A stretch of 64,000 nucleotides of DNA, taken from positions 4,468,052-4,532,051 of the forward strand of contig CM060080.1 of assembly GCA_030533445.1 (NCBI GenBank), written 5' to 3'. This DNA is from Cyprinodon diabolis. Lineage: Eukaryota > Chordata > Actinopteri > Cyprinodontiformes > Cyprinodontidae. A program made the translations under genes and the position numbers. The notes beneath the pieces are model-generated. The model was not told where the DNA came from. It made no database searches and saw nothing but the letters and a program-made list of their open reading frames with translations. Positions 21,310 through 32,217 of this stretch are shown here, piece after piece (position 1 is the first letter of the stretch; every line of letters starts with the position of its first letter).

Positions 21310-22077
21310 TACACATCATTTGGAGGTCAAATGGCACTGCACATCACCCCAAAAACGCCATAGCAACAGTGAAGTTTGGAGGGGGGAACATCATGGAGTG
21401 GGACTGTTTCTCATTATATGGAACTTGCACCCTACTAACCCAACCATAATTTTTAAAAATAATAGAAGGAAGGATGAATGGAAAAATGTACAGAGGCATT
21501 CTTGATAAAAATCTGCTTTCATTTACCAGAATGATGAAGATGAAACCTGGGTGTAGATTTCAGAAAGACAATGACCCCAAACCCACAGCCAAGGAAAACC
21601 TCAATTGGTTTCAGAGAAAGAAAATAAAGCTGCTAGAATGACCCAGCCAAACCACTTGACTAGAGTCCAATGGATAATCTATGGAAAGAACTAAAGATCA
21701 GAGTTCATAGAAGAGGCCTACAAAACCTTCAAGATTTGAAGACTGTTTGTGTGGAAGAATGGGCCAAAATCACACCCGAGCATTGCATGCAACTAATTTC
21801 ACCATAAAGGAGATGTCTTGAAGCTGTGATTGCAATAAAGGCTGTTGTACAAAGTATTAAATACATTGAAGAAAGTGTGTTCAATATTTTTTCACTGTGC
21901 CATTTCACATTATTACACATAACTTAATTTCTGGACATCTATGGTTATATTTCGTTGTATGTGTGGATTGCATGGGTTGTTACCGACAACTGGTGAAAAT
22001 GTCATTTCAATAACCCCTCTAGAAATATATTTACTGAGAAAAATGGTGCCGTATTCAATGCTTATTTTTCCTCACTT
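21310..22077 (+). mobile_element. Tc1-like transposon, decayed 3' part
   Basis: The segment contains the C-terminal half of a Tc1-like transposase with stops and shifts, followed by the 3' end typical of one fish Tc1 family ('ttgttaccgacaactggtga', then 'gtattcaatgctta'). The 5' half and left terminal repeat are missing. It begins just outside arm B of the inverted repeat. Confidence 0.8.
21320..21870 (+). pseudogene. Tc1-like transposase remnant (DDE domain)
   Basis: Translated in shifting frames, the stretch gives blocks diagnostic of Tc1-like transposases: an 'ACATCACCCC...AACAGTGAAGTTTGG' stretch matching the H-P-K...V-KFGGG block, then a stretch near 21569 matching 'Q.DNDP.HTAK' around the second catalytic aspartate, '[13 protein letters not shown]', and a region near 21660 matching the 'SPDLNPIE.LW' block with the catalytic glutamate, now disrupted. 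The final 'EEWAKITPEHC' block precedes the stop. Several stop codons and indels make it inactive. Confidence 0.8.
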
Positions 22078-22755
22078 AATATATACTACTGAGGCTACTT
22101 TTTTCTCCTTAAGCCAGTTACTAAAACATCTACTTCATATGGAGTAGCTCAATTTTTTTAGAAATCAAGTTCCATATGTTGGCTCTGAAGCTCATCATCT
22201 GGTTCAATGTGGGCTGGTTGCAGATACTAACGCTGACACAAGTGCTGCGAACATTTGTCCTGTTCATTCATTCTTGACTGCGCTCCACACAGGTCGAGGT
22301 TCTGATCTAAACAAAGTCACATACTGGACGTAGACTACCTGAGGGTTATTTCCAAAAATAACGATATTCTGTCTCCTAGGCTCCTCTCGTTGAGCATTTC
22401 TGATTGAGTGGTGTGACTGACTGTGATAGTATTTCAGGAATTTACAGTTACAATATAAATACTGTTGCACTGAGTTGGTTTTTAAGCTTGAATACCCCCA
22501 GTGGACCAACACTATAGATGCAGCTTGTGCGTCAGTCTTATGCATGTACAAGAAAAGCAAATATAGAGGTTTCCCCTTGGGACTTTAGTGTGTATAGAAA
22601 AATTTAATTAACTGCGTTTTTTTGATGCATTTTTACATGCAAATGTAGATTAATTGATCAAAATTAACACAATGTAGCATCCCAGCTAGGTACATCTCTC
22701 TACCACAACCCTGCATTTGGATATTACTGTTTGAGTTACCTTAAAAGAGGAAGCT
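22078..22755. other. No gene seen
   Basis: A 98-codon minus-strand frame (22264-22560) has no recognisable domain. Nothing else stands out. Confidence 0.4.
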
Positions 22756-22760
22756 GGGAG

Positions 22761-23270
22761 TGTCACGATTTGGTTTTAAGGTTTTTGTTAGGATCCAAAA
22801 GCAGAAGCTGAGAGGCAGGGGTGAGATCTTGGAAGGTTTAATGAAAAATCAGGCAGCAAAAACAGGAATTCAAAAATCCAACTTAAAAATGTAAATCAAA
22901 ACAGAAATCCAAAAAAACCAACATAAGAATTGAACACTAACCAGGACCATGGAAACATCAGGGGAAAAGTTATGAGGAGCCAGGGTAGTATGAAATAAGA
23001 CGAGGAACCAGCAAAGACGGACTGCAGAGGGAGTGTATTTATGGCTGACTGAACAAAGGTAGGACTAAGGAGCTGATAAGGAGCAGGTGTGAGCAGAGCT
23101 GGTGAGGAAGCCAAGGGAAAAGAACACAAGGGGGCAACAAAGGACAGACAGAAAAACCTAAGCAACTTAAATGAATCCAGACACACCAATAAAGCTAGAA
23201 AACAATGAAAAACCTGGCTAAACTTGAAACTGAAAACTTAAAGAAAAACAACAGAACCAATATTGTTGCA
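22761..23270 (-). repeat. Solo LTR (5-bp duplication GGGAG)
   Basis: The plus strand reads TGTCACGATTTGG...ATTGTTGCA. GGGAG flanks it at 22756-22760 and 23271-23275. On the minus strand it begins TGCAACAAT, contains 'gttgcccccttgtg', 'cacacctgctcc' and 'ctctgcagtc' blocks shared with the LTR at 28843, and ends CGTGACA. With one LTR, a clean duplication and no internal region, it is the product of LTR-LTR recombination. Confidence 0.85.
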
Positions 23271-23275
23271 GGGAG

Positions 23276-23811
23276 GTTGGAAAGATATATTCACTGAGAT
23301 GATTATGTTCCGGTTTATTGCTTGTGGATGCATATTTTATCTGTTGTTTGTACATATGTCAATTGCAGCCACTATTACAATCATACCAATGACAATAACA
23401 GTTCTACGTCTCACATCAGAGTACAAACTGAGCCCCCTGAGCCACCATAGCACTCAGTGACATAGTGGCACATGCCACTATGGTAAGCCAGCAGTTGGAA
23501 TTACAGAATTTTATTATTAATCAGTACAGCGCTATGTTTTAGATACTTAGGATATTTATAGCTTCCCCCATGATTACACAACCACTTAATCACCTGCTTA
23601 TCCCTTGAATTGGACAAACCCCTCAGGCCTTTTTGGTGACATTTTTCCAGGGTTAGGTTTCTACAGTTAGACTGTGAGTGATAAAGAGTTTCAGCAGATA
23701 ACAGAAAAGCAGAGAGAGTAGAGAAATTTGTCCTCTCTCATGAAGCATGCTGGATTTATACTGGACTTGGAAATATTTTTAGCATTATGAAATTTTTTTA
23801 GAGTGAAGTTA
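23276..23811. other. No gene; short palindrome
   Basis: A near-palindrome, CATAGTGGCA-CA-TGCCACTATG, lies at 23461-23482. No coding region or transposon end was recognised. Confidence 0.5.
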
Positions 23812-23820
23812 AAAATGTAC

Positions 23821-24361
23821 TAGCCTCGTGAGACCATCCTGATCTCGCGAGCTTTCAAGATTTCACTCGCTAATCAGTCTGGAGACTCTCTGTTGAAGAA
23901 AATTTGGAGCTGTTCACCAAACGAACGTCCAATCAGCGTCGGCTTTGAGGTGGGTTGAGGTGTGACGCAACGAGAAGCGCGACAGTTCAGTCTAAAGAAC
24001 ATGGCGGCTTCAGCCGATGAAACTAGCGTTAGCGTGGCTATGGAGCAAGTTGTATCGGAATTACACTGTATTTCTTCACTGAAAGAAGAGCAAAACACTG
24101 CTCTGGAGGCTTTTCTCGGAGGAAAAGATGTTTTTGCTCTTCTCCGACTGGTTTCGGCAAGAGTTTGATCTATCAATTGGCTCCTCTTCGTCGTCGCTCT
24201 GTTACGTCATATGCATCGTTGATCTGATTGGTTTTTTTGGCCCGTCTATCACCAACATCGGCCAATCAGCTAACCAGTATTTTCGCCCCTTGCCAAAATT
24301 ACTTCTACGGAAGGTTTCCAGATGGATATGCGGAGCAAATCCATCTGGCGGAGTCAGGTTT
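23821..24361 (+). mobile_element. Helicase-fragment element, copy 2 (9-bp duplication)
   Basis: TAGCCTCGTGAGACC...GGAGTCAGGTTT, flanked by AAAATGTAC at 23812-23820 and 24362-24370. The right end carries a 10-bp hairpin (CCAGATGGAT...ATCCATCTGG) and the left end two CTCGYGAG palindromes. Several CCAAT boxes ('ccaatcag') lie on either side of the open frame, suggesting it carries a promoter-like region. Orientation is set by the helicase-like frame. Confidence 0.9.
23962..24168 (+). pseudogene. RecQ-like helicase N-terminal frame, frameshifted (copy 2)
   Basis: 68 codons: MTQREARQFSLKNMAASADE, then the EEQNTALEAFLGGKDVFALL block. The Walker A loop (TGFGKS) should follow, but a one-base deletion after ALL shifts the frame; the nucleotides for the loop are still there in the next frame. 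No exons for the helicase motor (DEAH box, motifs IV-VI) follow within the element. It is a captured or inherited fragment, not a gene. Confidence 0.75.
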
Positions 24362-24370
24362 AAAATGTAC

Positions 24371-26299
24371 ATGGAGATTGCAGCTATTTGGTAATGCTAT
24401 CTGTATTCGTCATTGTACAAGTTGTAGAGCTTTAAATAGTACCTTTAATTCCCTCTTTAAAGCATCTGGTCTTCTACAGATGGTATGATGTCATCTCCAC
24501 CCCTATATAAATATTTAAAGACTGACTCTAATTACTGCAAGAGGACTTCCATTATAGACAAACTAGAATTGACTAGCAGGATTATTGGACGTTCCAAGCT
24601 TTATAAAGACTGGAGATGGAATGCTGTCTGGAATATTTCTGAAACTAATAAGTAAAAGCATAATGTCTGTATTTTGACTTTGTTTTCTGTCATATAATGT
24701 AATAAAATGATGGTGACAGCCCATAAGACCAACGTTAAATGTCAGTGATTAGTCTGTGAATTCTGTCTTGTGCTTTTTTTCCCCCTCGATATAACCTTGA
24801 AAAACTACACCCAGATACACTTGTACCATAAAGTAAATTATCAAGAGCCAGCATCATGCATGGAGTCATACATACATGTGACATGGATGTCGGACGCTAT
24901 GCTCTCTAGTGTCATTGTGCACTTAAGATAATGGAGACATGAGACCTTCTGCTCCTTGCTTGCTCTTTCTCCTCATTTTTCCTGAAACCACTTAAACTGT
25001 CCTGGTTAGATTACTCGACAGCATTTTGGCATTTTTCTCCCTGATTCCTGAACTGATTGTGAACCCAGCACCCCACCCCGCTCTCCCTATTGTGTTTGTC
25101 TTGCTGACTCCACAAGTCGTCTTTCGGGGCAACCATCTAAAGAACAAGTTTATTTTGTATTAATCTCATAACTGCCCTGTGTCTCCTTTCCTCTGTCCCT
25201 CACCCCTCCCACCCCAATGATTCAGCCACGCAATAAACCACTTAAATAAACCTTTCCACTGAGGAAAAAATAAATAAAACAGCTGACATATTCAAAGTCC
25301 TACTCTGCCTTTCCACATACATTTCCCCCCTCCCAACTCCACCCTCCCTATGCTTGTGATTTCCACCAGGAATGCTTTATTTGGATCCTTTATTACACGA
25401 GCTGTCCCAAAGTCTTGAAGGGCGGTTTTAATATGTGAATCCTCTGCTCTGCAGAGTGTGAAACAAGTATGAGCCGCAGTGAAATATGTTGACATTAATG
25501 AGCACAAAAGCATTTCACTGGGCTACTTGTTGATGAGTCGTCAATACAGGCTGGCATTACTGTGGGGTAAGTAACTGATGTTGTGACGAGGATGGCTTAT
25601 TTTACAATTTCAGCTCTACAGTTATGGGGGGAACAGCGCTTGTCAATAAAACTATGATTCTCTTGCTCTTCTTTAAAGATTAAAGTCTTGCTCTTGCTGC
25701 TCTTATGAAGCCTATATATTGGCCTTTCAAGTTAATATTAGTACCTTTTATTCTAGTAGGTTAAAGTAACCCTGCTAACCTTCATCAGAGGTCTGTGGCA
25801 TTTAAATTACTTTAGTTTTATTTCACTTTCTTTAGTGCAGTTTGAAAATGGTTTTAGGGATTCATGAGTAATCTAACATGTTGGCCTAAATATATTGTAA
25901 TTTCCAATGTACTTACCACTTTCCGTTTGTGATAAGTAAAAACAAATAATTATGCAATCATGGCAACAAGAGCGGCACGGGCCTGATTTAGACTGTTTAG
26001 TCTGGAGTGGCCAGCCTTGTATTATTCCTATATTTGATCTGTCAATCATAAAATTCAACATAAAGTAGAACGGCGATGTGCTAGCTGACTAAAAATTGAG
26101 GGGCGGGTCGCTGAGGTGGCTGTGGTCACCATAGCTAGTGGACTCAGTGATTGCGACTAATATTATTGTTTTTATTTTTACTGATTAACGCTAAATTCAT
26201 TAAATCACCACTAACTTATTAATATGTAAGTACAAATAATGAACCATTGATTATTTCTTGCTGACCGGATTTTTCCTTTAAAGACATTTTTTAAAAATA
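24371..26299. other. No gene seen
   Basis: About 1.9 kb without recognisable coding sequence or complete repeats. 24480-24720 has a polyadenylation-like 'aataaa' (about 24700) but no linked frame. 25080-25350 is pyrimidine-rich in patches. Confidence 0.4.
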
Positions 26300-26304
26300 A
26301 GGCT

Positions 26305-26704
26305 TGTCAGAGTCTTGGTCTGTTTGTTACTGTTTTTCTTGGTTTTCCATTTGTTGTCCTCTGCTGCCCTCTTGTGTCCTCCCTTGCTCTGTTTTTCTGT
26401 TCTGCCTTCACCTGTTTCCAATCCCCTCGTTAGCTCTCTCTTTGTCTCTGTCCCCTTTAAAAGCCCTCCCTCTTCAGTTCCTGTTTGCTTGATCCTCGTC
26501 TAACTTCTGTCTGTGTACCCCGTCTCTCCCTGGCTCCTAGTTTTGGTAACCCCTGATGTCTCCTTGGTTCAGGTGTGTTTGTTTTTTTCTGTTGGGCTTT
26601 GATTCCTGCCCCTGGACCTGTGAACTTTAATAAACCAACTTTAATTCACCTCTGCCAACTGGTCTCTGCATTTGGGTCTTCCAAACAAACACCGCTTCAT
26701 GACA
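26305..26704 (+). repeat. Solo LTR (5-bp duplication AGGCT)
   Basis: TGTCAGAGTC...CTTCATGACA, 400 bp, flanked by AGGCT at 26300-26304 and 26705-26709. It contains a pyrimidine-rich U3-like part and an AATAAA signal at about 26629 followed by 'ctctgcatttgggtc', a block shared with the LTR at 28843-30116. No internal region adjoins it. Confidence 0.9.
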
Positions 26705-26709
26705 AGGCT

Positions 26710-28139
26710 GAGAAAACATTACAGTTACTCTCAAAATCTCTTTTTGACTAAGACGTTTTTCAGAGTTACATTTCTACATTGCAATTTGTTTAAATTTCGA
26801 TTTTACCAAACTTTTTCTTTGCTTCCAACAAATATGGGACAAAATTCCCCCCAGACATGCAAGCTAATCAAGTGTTTGATAATTAAAATAGAGCTAATGT
26901 AGAAATCCATTTCCAGTAAACCCACCCTCTCTTTGTTTTATTCTTGAACATTAACTTTTGAGTCTAAAACCAGCTTGTGAAAAATGTGCCCTATATCAGT
27001 CACTTTACTTCAACAACTGTCATTTTAATGGTGATGCTGTGAATGTATTCACTGGCCTTCAAGCATCTTCTAATTCCCACATCTCTTATGAGTGTGCCCA
27101 ACCATATACTGTAGGTCCCATCATTATTCATTACTTGCTTTTTCTATTTTTTTTTTCTTTTTATAACGTTCTTCTCTTGCATATCTCCTTCTATCTTCTC
27201 TTGTCATTTCTCTTTCCCCTCTATCACCAGTGAAACTCCCTCTCCACCCGGCACCATATGATGTGCCATCATTCACATCAGGAGAGCTATTCTCTCTCTG
27301 AATGGGATCATAATCGGTCCAGCTTTACTTTTAATAGCCCAAGTGACAATACCTTGCTCGTGTATATGGGTAAATGTGTGTGCCTCATTCTGTGTCTGAC
27401 ACCTCAGTGGCTGCTTGGATGAGCATGGGCAGATGTGCCCACTGGAGCAGAACTGCTGGAGCGTGCAGACTTAGACATTAATGAGATGGTGACAAACTTC
27501 ACACTCTCCAATTAAACCTAGTGAAGAAAGGCCATTTAAAACAGGTTGAGTGGGAGGGATGAGAAATGAAAGGGATATCCTGAAGAGAAGGTGATGCTGG
27601 GTAATCGTGTAAAAAGAAAAAGGCTTCAGAGTTTGGAACAAATTGCTGAAGTGAATTTCAGAGTTGCTTTCCCACTAATACCATAACAGTTCTACTGGAT
27701 TTAATCCTGCGTACTTTGCTACTTTGAGAGGACGTGGCTTTAATCATATTTTCTCTATGGAATATTTTAGATGGTTTTCTTTTAAAGCTTTAAGTTACTG
27801 AATATCACTTTTATTTAAAACTAGGACAGGACAATTACTTTTATTTAAAATGCAATCACAATTTTCCAAATTGATATTTCTACACGGGAGAGGCACAATT
27901 TGTGGTTGCTTTACATTTAAGGAGAATAATGGTGCATTCAAACTGAATAGAGGTTTTTGCACCCAAATGACCTAAGTGCTGCCGGTGGGGTCTCAGTAGC
28001 ACAGCGAAGCAAAAGGACGTAATTCTAGCTAAAGTTAATCTTTCTCCAGACCTGATTCGAAGCAATAATTTTAGTGTTTCAACAACCAATCAGAGGCTAG
28101 ATGTGGCTGTGATGCAGGGTGAAAGAGTACAATGGAGAA
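26710..28139. other. No gene; possible conserved non-coding sequence
   Basis: No coding frame with family resemblance. 27230-27520 is compositionally balanced and free of repeat hallmarks, so it is a candidate for conserved non-coding sequence. 27830-28120 could be a MITE remnant, but I found no paired ends. Confidence 0.35.
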
Positions 28140-28149
28140 ATTAAATATA

Positions 28150-28151
<2 letters not shown>

Positions 28152-28232
<81 letters not shown>
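28152..28232. repeat. (TA)n microsatellite
   Basis: About 40 TA units. Frames reading Ile-Tyr across it are artefacts. Confidence 0.97.
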
Positions 28233-28237
<5 letters not shown>

Positions 28238-28394
28238 ATATATTAGTATATATATAACATGTTGATTAAATATAGAAAAGAGAAATGAATGTTGACAATG
28301 GATGAAATAGGACATATTTTTAAGGGGTTTGGAGGTGGCTTCAAAAAGCTTTCATCCAGTGGATTGAAACTCAATAAAAATATGGAATCATCCC

Positions 28395-28445
28395 TTGATG
28401 TAAAATGTGTTGTGAATTGGTGCTATATAAAGAAACTGAACTGAA
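28395..28445 (+). mobile_element. L2-like LINE 3' terminus scrap
   Basis: 'tgtgttgtgaattggtgctatataaagaaactga' matches the last bases of the L2-like tails at 1193 and 37984. Only the terminal ~50 bp are present. Confidence 0.65.
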
Positions 28446-28479
28446 TCAAAATTGATCTCCTCCTCATGGGGGTTACCCT

Positions 28480-28842
28480 ACTGCCATACCTCCCCCGACA
28501 AATTCTGAAAAAGTTGTTAAACACACAAGATCAACATGCCTTTAGAAGTGGCAACTCAACATTTAGTGCAAAGGTTCAAATGACTGAAGACTGGCTTAAG
28601 GCGATTCTGTTAATTCTATCATGGTAGGTGTTGTGTACCTGAATTTTAGTACTGCTTTTAATATTCTTAACCAGGCCTCATTAGCTGAGAAACTTTAATG
28701 TTATGGCTTTAATTCTTCTGCATTTATATGCAATGAAAGCTGTTTGTCTTTCAGATTAAAAAGTTACCTTCAATGGCAGCATGTCCTGTAGCAGAGGTTG
28801 GGAGTGTGGAGTTCCACAGGGCAGCAGCTTAGGACCTTTTTT
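28480..28842 (+). mobile_element. LINE reverse transcriptase fragment, left half of a split copy
   Basis: Translation in broken frames gives 'VVYLNFSTAFNILNQ' (motif A region of a CR1/L2-superclade RT, normally LDLS.AFDTVDH) and, near 28812, 'GVPQGSSLGP' (the G-P-Q-G block). Catalytic Asp of motif A is changed to Asn in 'LNFS', so it could not work even if intact. The copy is interrupted at 28843 by an LTR and resumes at 30117. Confidence 0.8.
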
Positions 28843-30116
28843 TGTTATGGTTCTCCCCTTTTGGGACTGAGTTTTTAGTTCTTAGTTATCAGTTGTTATG
28901 TTTCGTTGATCTTTGTTTTATTTTCCATTACATTCAAGTGGTCTTTAATTACTCTCTGTTGCCCCCTTGTGCTTGTTTCCTTTCCCCTTGTCTTACCTTA
29001 TGCTACGTTCACACCGGACGCAGCAGGCACGGCAGAAGCAGCGAGTTTACAAGCAAAGTCAATGGTTGATGCGTGTCAAGGCACAGCAAAAGGTCCCGCA
29101 GCGCGTCTGAGCAGCTGAAGCAGCGCGTCGGGCACGCTTAAGCATCTGACGCGCGTGACGCGCCACAAACGCGCTGCTGCTCGAGATGGAAAAATTGAAG
29201 TTTTGCTGCTCAATGCGTCAACCAATCAGAGAAGCTGATCTGGGAGCTGGCAGAGAGACAGAAACATCGCTGATGACACAGAGTGCTGTGATCACTTCTC
29301 TGAAACAGTTTATTAACGCCTAAATTAACTTAAAATGCTGAAACCTGCGGGCAGAATATATTCGCTTTTGTTATCCCGGTGCCTGCAGTTTGGATTATTT
29401 AGATGAAAAACACCTACCAGCCGCCGTGGTGAACCACGAGGTGGCGACCCCGCCAGAGGCTGCTGTTGAATGGGATCCTACTGTCAGCGCACCGCTGGAA
29501 TGTGGGGGTCTGAGCGGCTCCGACAGAAATAATATTAGAAGGCAGGATGATAATCTGGATGAACTGACTGCACTGATTAAGTTTTCAGGTGGATTTTCTC
29601 ACTTTAAAACATATTAAAACTACTTTATTCAAACTGATCACAGCAAATATAGCTCCAAGGCAGAGAAAGGATAGTGAAGCTCCGCCCAATGCGCGTCAGA
29701 CCCACTTTTGCACCGCGCAGCCAGAGCAGCAAAGCTGCTTCAGCCGCGCATCAGAACTAACAGGCACAAGCAGCAAAAATTAAGCAGCAGACGCGATTTT
29801 GCTGCTCTTGCTGCGTCCGGTGTGAACGTAGTAAAAGTTCCATCCACACCTGCTCCATATTCAGCTCATTAGCCCACCCTTTGTTTGGTTCCCTGTATAT
29901 ACACCACCTCTGCAGTCACTCAGTGCTGGTTCCTTGTTGTTTAGTTGCTTCCTCATCTCTGGCTTCCCACGTGAGTTTTTCTGGTCTTTTGGTTCTTGTA
30001 TTTTGTATTTTGCCTCAGTTCTGTCATCAAATCTTCAAGATTCACCTCTGCCTCCTGATCTCTGCATTTGGGTCCACAAAAACCTCCACCCAACCCTGAA
30101 ACCTCGACTTTTCACA
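28843..30116 (+). repeat. LTR of the 22.8/26.3-kb type, split by a TIR element
   Basis: It begins TGTTATGG and ends ...TTTTCACA. The outer parts (28843-29003 and 29831-30116) share 'gttgcccccttgtg', 'ccacacctgctcc', 'ctctgcagtcactcagtgctggtt' and 'ctctgcatttgggtcc' with the solo LTRs at 22761 and 26305. It lies inside the LINE, whose RT frame continues on each side. The duplication is uncertain because the target is a T run. Without the insert it would be about 450 bp. Confidence 0.7.
29006..29828. mobile_element. TIR element rich in GCAGCA, TA duplication
   Basis: Both ends read CGTTCACACCGGACGCAGCA inward (20 of 20 bases), flanked by TA on each side (29004-29005, 29829-29830). Both subterminal regions are rich in GCAGC/GCGTC. 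A TA duplication suggests the Tc1/mariner superfamily, but the ends do not match any family I can name. No transposase is seen. A frame at 29390-29617 (75 codons) is acidic and unrecognised. Related sequence lies in the pogo-like element at 53256-53520 and, reversed, at about 54055-54330. Confidence 0.85.
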
Positions 30117-30640
30117 GTTTTTACTAATGATCAAGCCTGGGCTATATATAAGTGCCAAAACTGTCCTATATGGAGATGATACTCCTTTGTATAATGCTGC
30201 ACCTTTGCGCAGTGTAATGAATTAAGTTATGAGCAGAAAACTGAATGCCACCATGGGTTAACTCATGAAGCTCCAGGTTGTCCAGAATAGGGCAGCACGG
30301 TTGGTACTAGGCTGCGTTGTTAGAACTAATTCTGCCTTTCCTGACTTACAGTTGAGAATGAGTTGCTTTTTAATACGTCCATGCTATTTTGGTCTGTTAT
30401 GAGCAGTAATGCTTCAGCTTTTATACATTCAGAAATAGTTTTTAGTAATTCCGTTTACGGTTACAACACTAGAGGTTCCAGAAATGGACAGTTTATTTTA
30501 CCAAGTCCAAGAACCAATGCTCTAAAGAGATTTTTTATATATAAATCATTGATCCTTTTGAATAACTTGCCTTGAAACCTTTGCTGCAATCACACTAAAT
30601 TATCTTTAAAAAAGACTCCATCTGATGTCTTGAAGTGTTT
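30117..30640 (+). mobile_element. LINE ORF2 C-terminal part, right half of a split copy
   Basis: The sequence picks up the RT ('LYGDDT' block near 30173, i.e. the catalytic D-D pair) and then the typical C-terminus 'LQ.VQNRAARLVLG' near 30272-30320, followed by degraded frames. It matches the orientation of 28480-28842. A large internal portion is deleted and several stops are present. Confidence 0.75.
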
Positions 30641-31245
30641 ATGTGTTTGTCTTTTATTTTATCATAATTAATCTTTTGTGCATTACTTATAATTATTAAC
30701 CAAAGTGTGCTAAGAAATTACTTTTGGAGTTTTTGCCTTTGTGACTGTTATATATATTATATGTTTTAATTATGACCCCAGGAGGACTAGTTGGTTGCTA
30801 TGGCAACAGCTAAAGAGGATCCATAATAAAACTACTTGATCACCTACATCTATAGACCTATTTCAAAATAATATAAAAAAGGTATAAAAATAGTTTACCT
30901 CTTCATTAAGCCAATAAGTCTTGGTTTGAAAGTGTAACAAGAAACAATCTTTGGATTTTGACCTTTAAGACTGTATGCTCTCCTACCCACATCGTCTGGC
31001 TTGGTTGATTAATTCCAATTAAGCTGCAATGAAGCTTTAGTTTAGCCGTTTTAGAAGCATTTTTCACAGAACTATCCTGGGTGAGGAATATTTATCTCAC
31101 GTTGGAAACTGCTCCTGTAATGTCTTACTGAAAAAAACCCAAAACAAGAAACCCCTTCAATATTCCCGCAACTTGTCATGTGATGGTAGTACTCCAAAAT
31201 CTGATTTTAGTGAATGGAGGAAAAACTGATTTTTTTTTTTTTTAC
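30641..31245. other. No gene seen
   Basis: AT-rich, with short homopolymers; ends in a T14 run before an inverted repeat. No recognisable element. Confidence 0.4.
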
Positions 31246-32217
31246 AGTAGTAGCCATTCAAAATGGGCCCTTGGCTGGTCCTTGGTACTTTTTAAGTATC
31301 AATCTTTGTTTTTTATTTATTTGTTTATTTGACAGGGACAGTACAATTAAACATTGCAACCAAACAGGTTGCCAATGTCCAAGTACATAAGGCTTTTAGC
31401 GATGGGCTAATTTGCAGCCTTCGTCCCTGCTTAGGCTTTTAAAAGGTGTTAGCATTAAGGGGGAGGGAGGTTAGTAACGACACACAGATGCATAAAAAAA
31501 AAACAACAACAAAAAATGTACAGTACAAGCCAGTTTAGTGCTCACACTCTTGATTGTCTTTGAGCCATTTTTTCAATCTTGTGGAGAAAAGTCGAATATC
31601 AGTCTGAGACTTAAGCTCCAGAGGCAAAGAGTTCCAGAGATGTGATGCTTTCACTGAGAAGGCGGACTGACCCATAGATGTCCGACATCTTTTAATCCTG
31701 CAGTTCCCACTAGCTCCAGCTCTTGTCCTGATTCCTTTATTTGCATACTTTAAAACAAATGTACAGATTACTTCAGGGGCAAGACCATTAAGGCATTTAA
31801 AAATAGCTTTTAAAAATGAGAAATTTATAAAATTTTCATCATGTTATATTTTTTTTATAATTTTGCAGTGATGCCACTTCACCGGTTTTTGATTGAATAT
31901 TTTTAATGCTTGCTTGTGAAGTAAGAGTAAAGGTTTTAAAACAGACATTGTGGCCTGGGCCCAAACGATGGAGCAATAAGACATATGGGATAAAATCATT
32001 GCATGTAAATATACTTCTGCAGCTTGATTTGATACACATGGTCGTACTAATTGTACTAATTAGTTGTACTAATATATTATTTCTGTCATGATTTATGGAT
32101 ATTAAGATCTAAAGAGAAGCACCTGGTCAGATCTTGTAATTCATTGAAAGGGTGGAGTAGGAGTAAAAACATATGCAAAACTTTGACTGGGAAGGGCCAT
32201 TTTGAATGGCTACTACT
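31246..32217. repeat. Inverted repeat pair enclosing a LINE fragment
   Basis: Left arm 31246-31270 (AGTAGTAGCCATTCAAAATG then GGCCC) and right arm 32194-32217 are inverses of each other with one extra G. This looks like the termini of a small TIR element into which a LINE fragment later inserted. No clear target duplication. Confidence 0.65.
31310..32090 (-). mobile_element. LINE ORF2 C-terminus and 3' tail
   Basis: On the minus strand the frames read 'SHYVLLLHRLGPGHNVCFKT', then 'NGLAPEVI', and near 31680-31570 'QSAFSVKASHLWNSLPLELK' with 'DIRLFSTRLKKWLKDNQ'. This is the C-terminal region after the RT in Rex1/L2-type LINEs. It is followed by a tail with 'ttggacattggcaacctgtt' and an AAATAAA-rich end at about 31310. 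Frameshifts near 31840 and 31790 break it. It is a 5'-truncated retrocopy. Confidence 0.85.
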
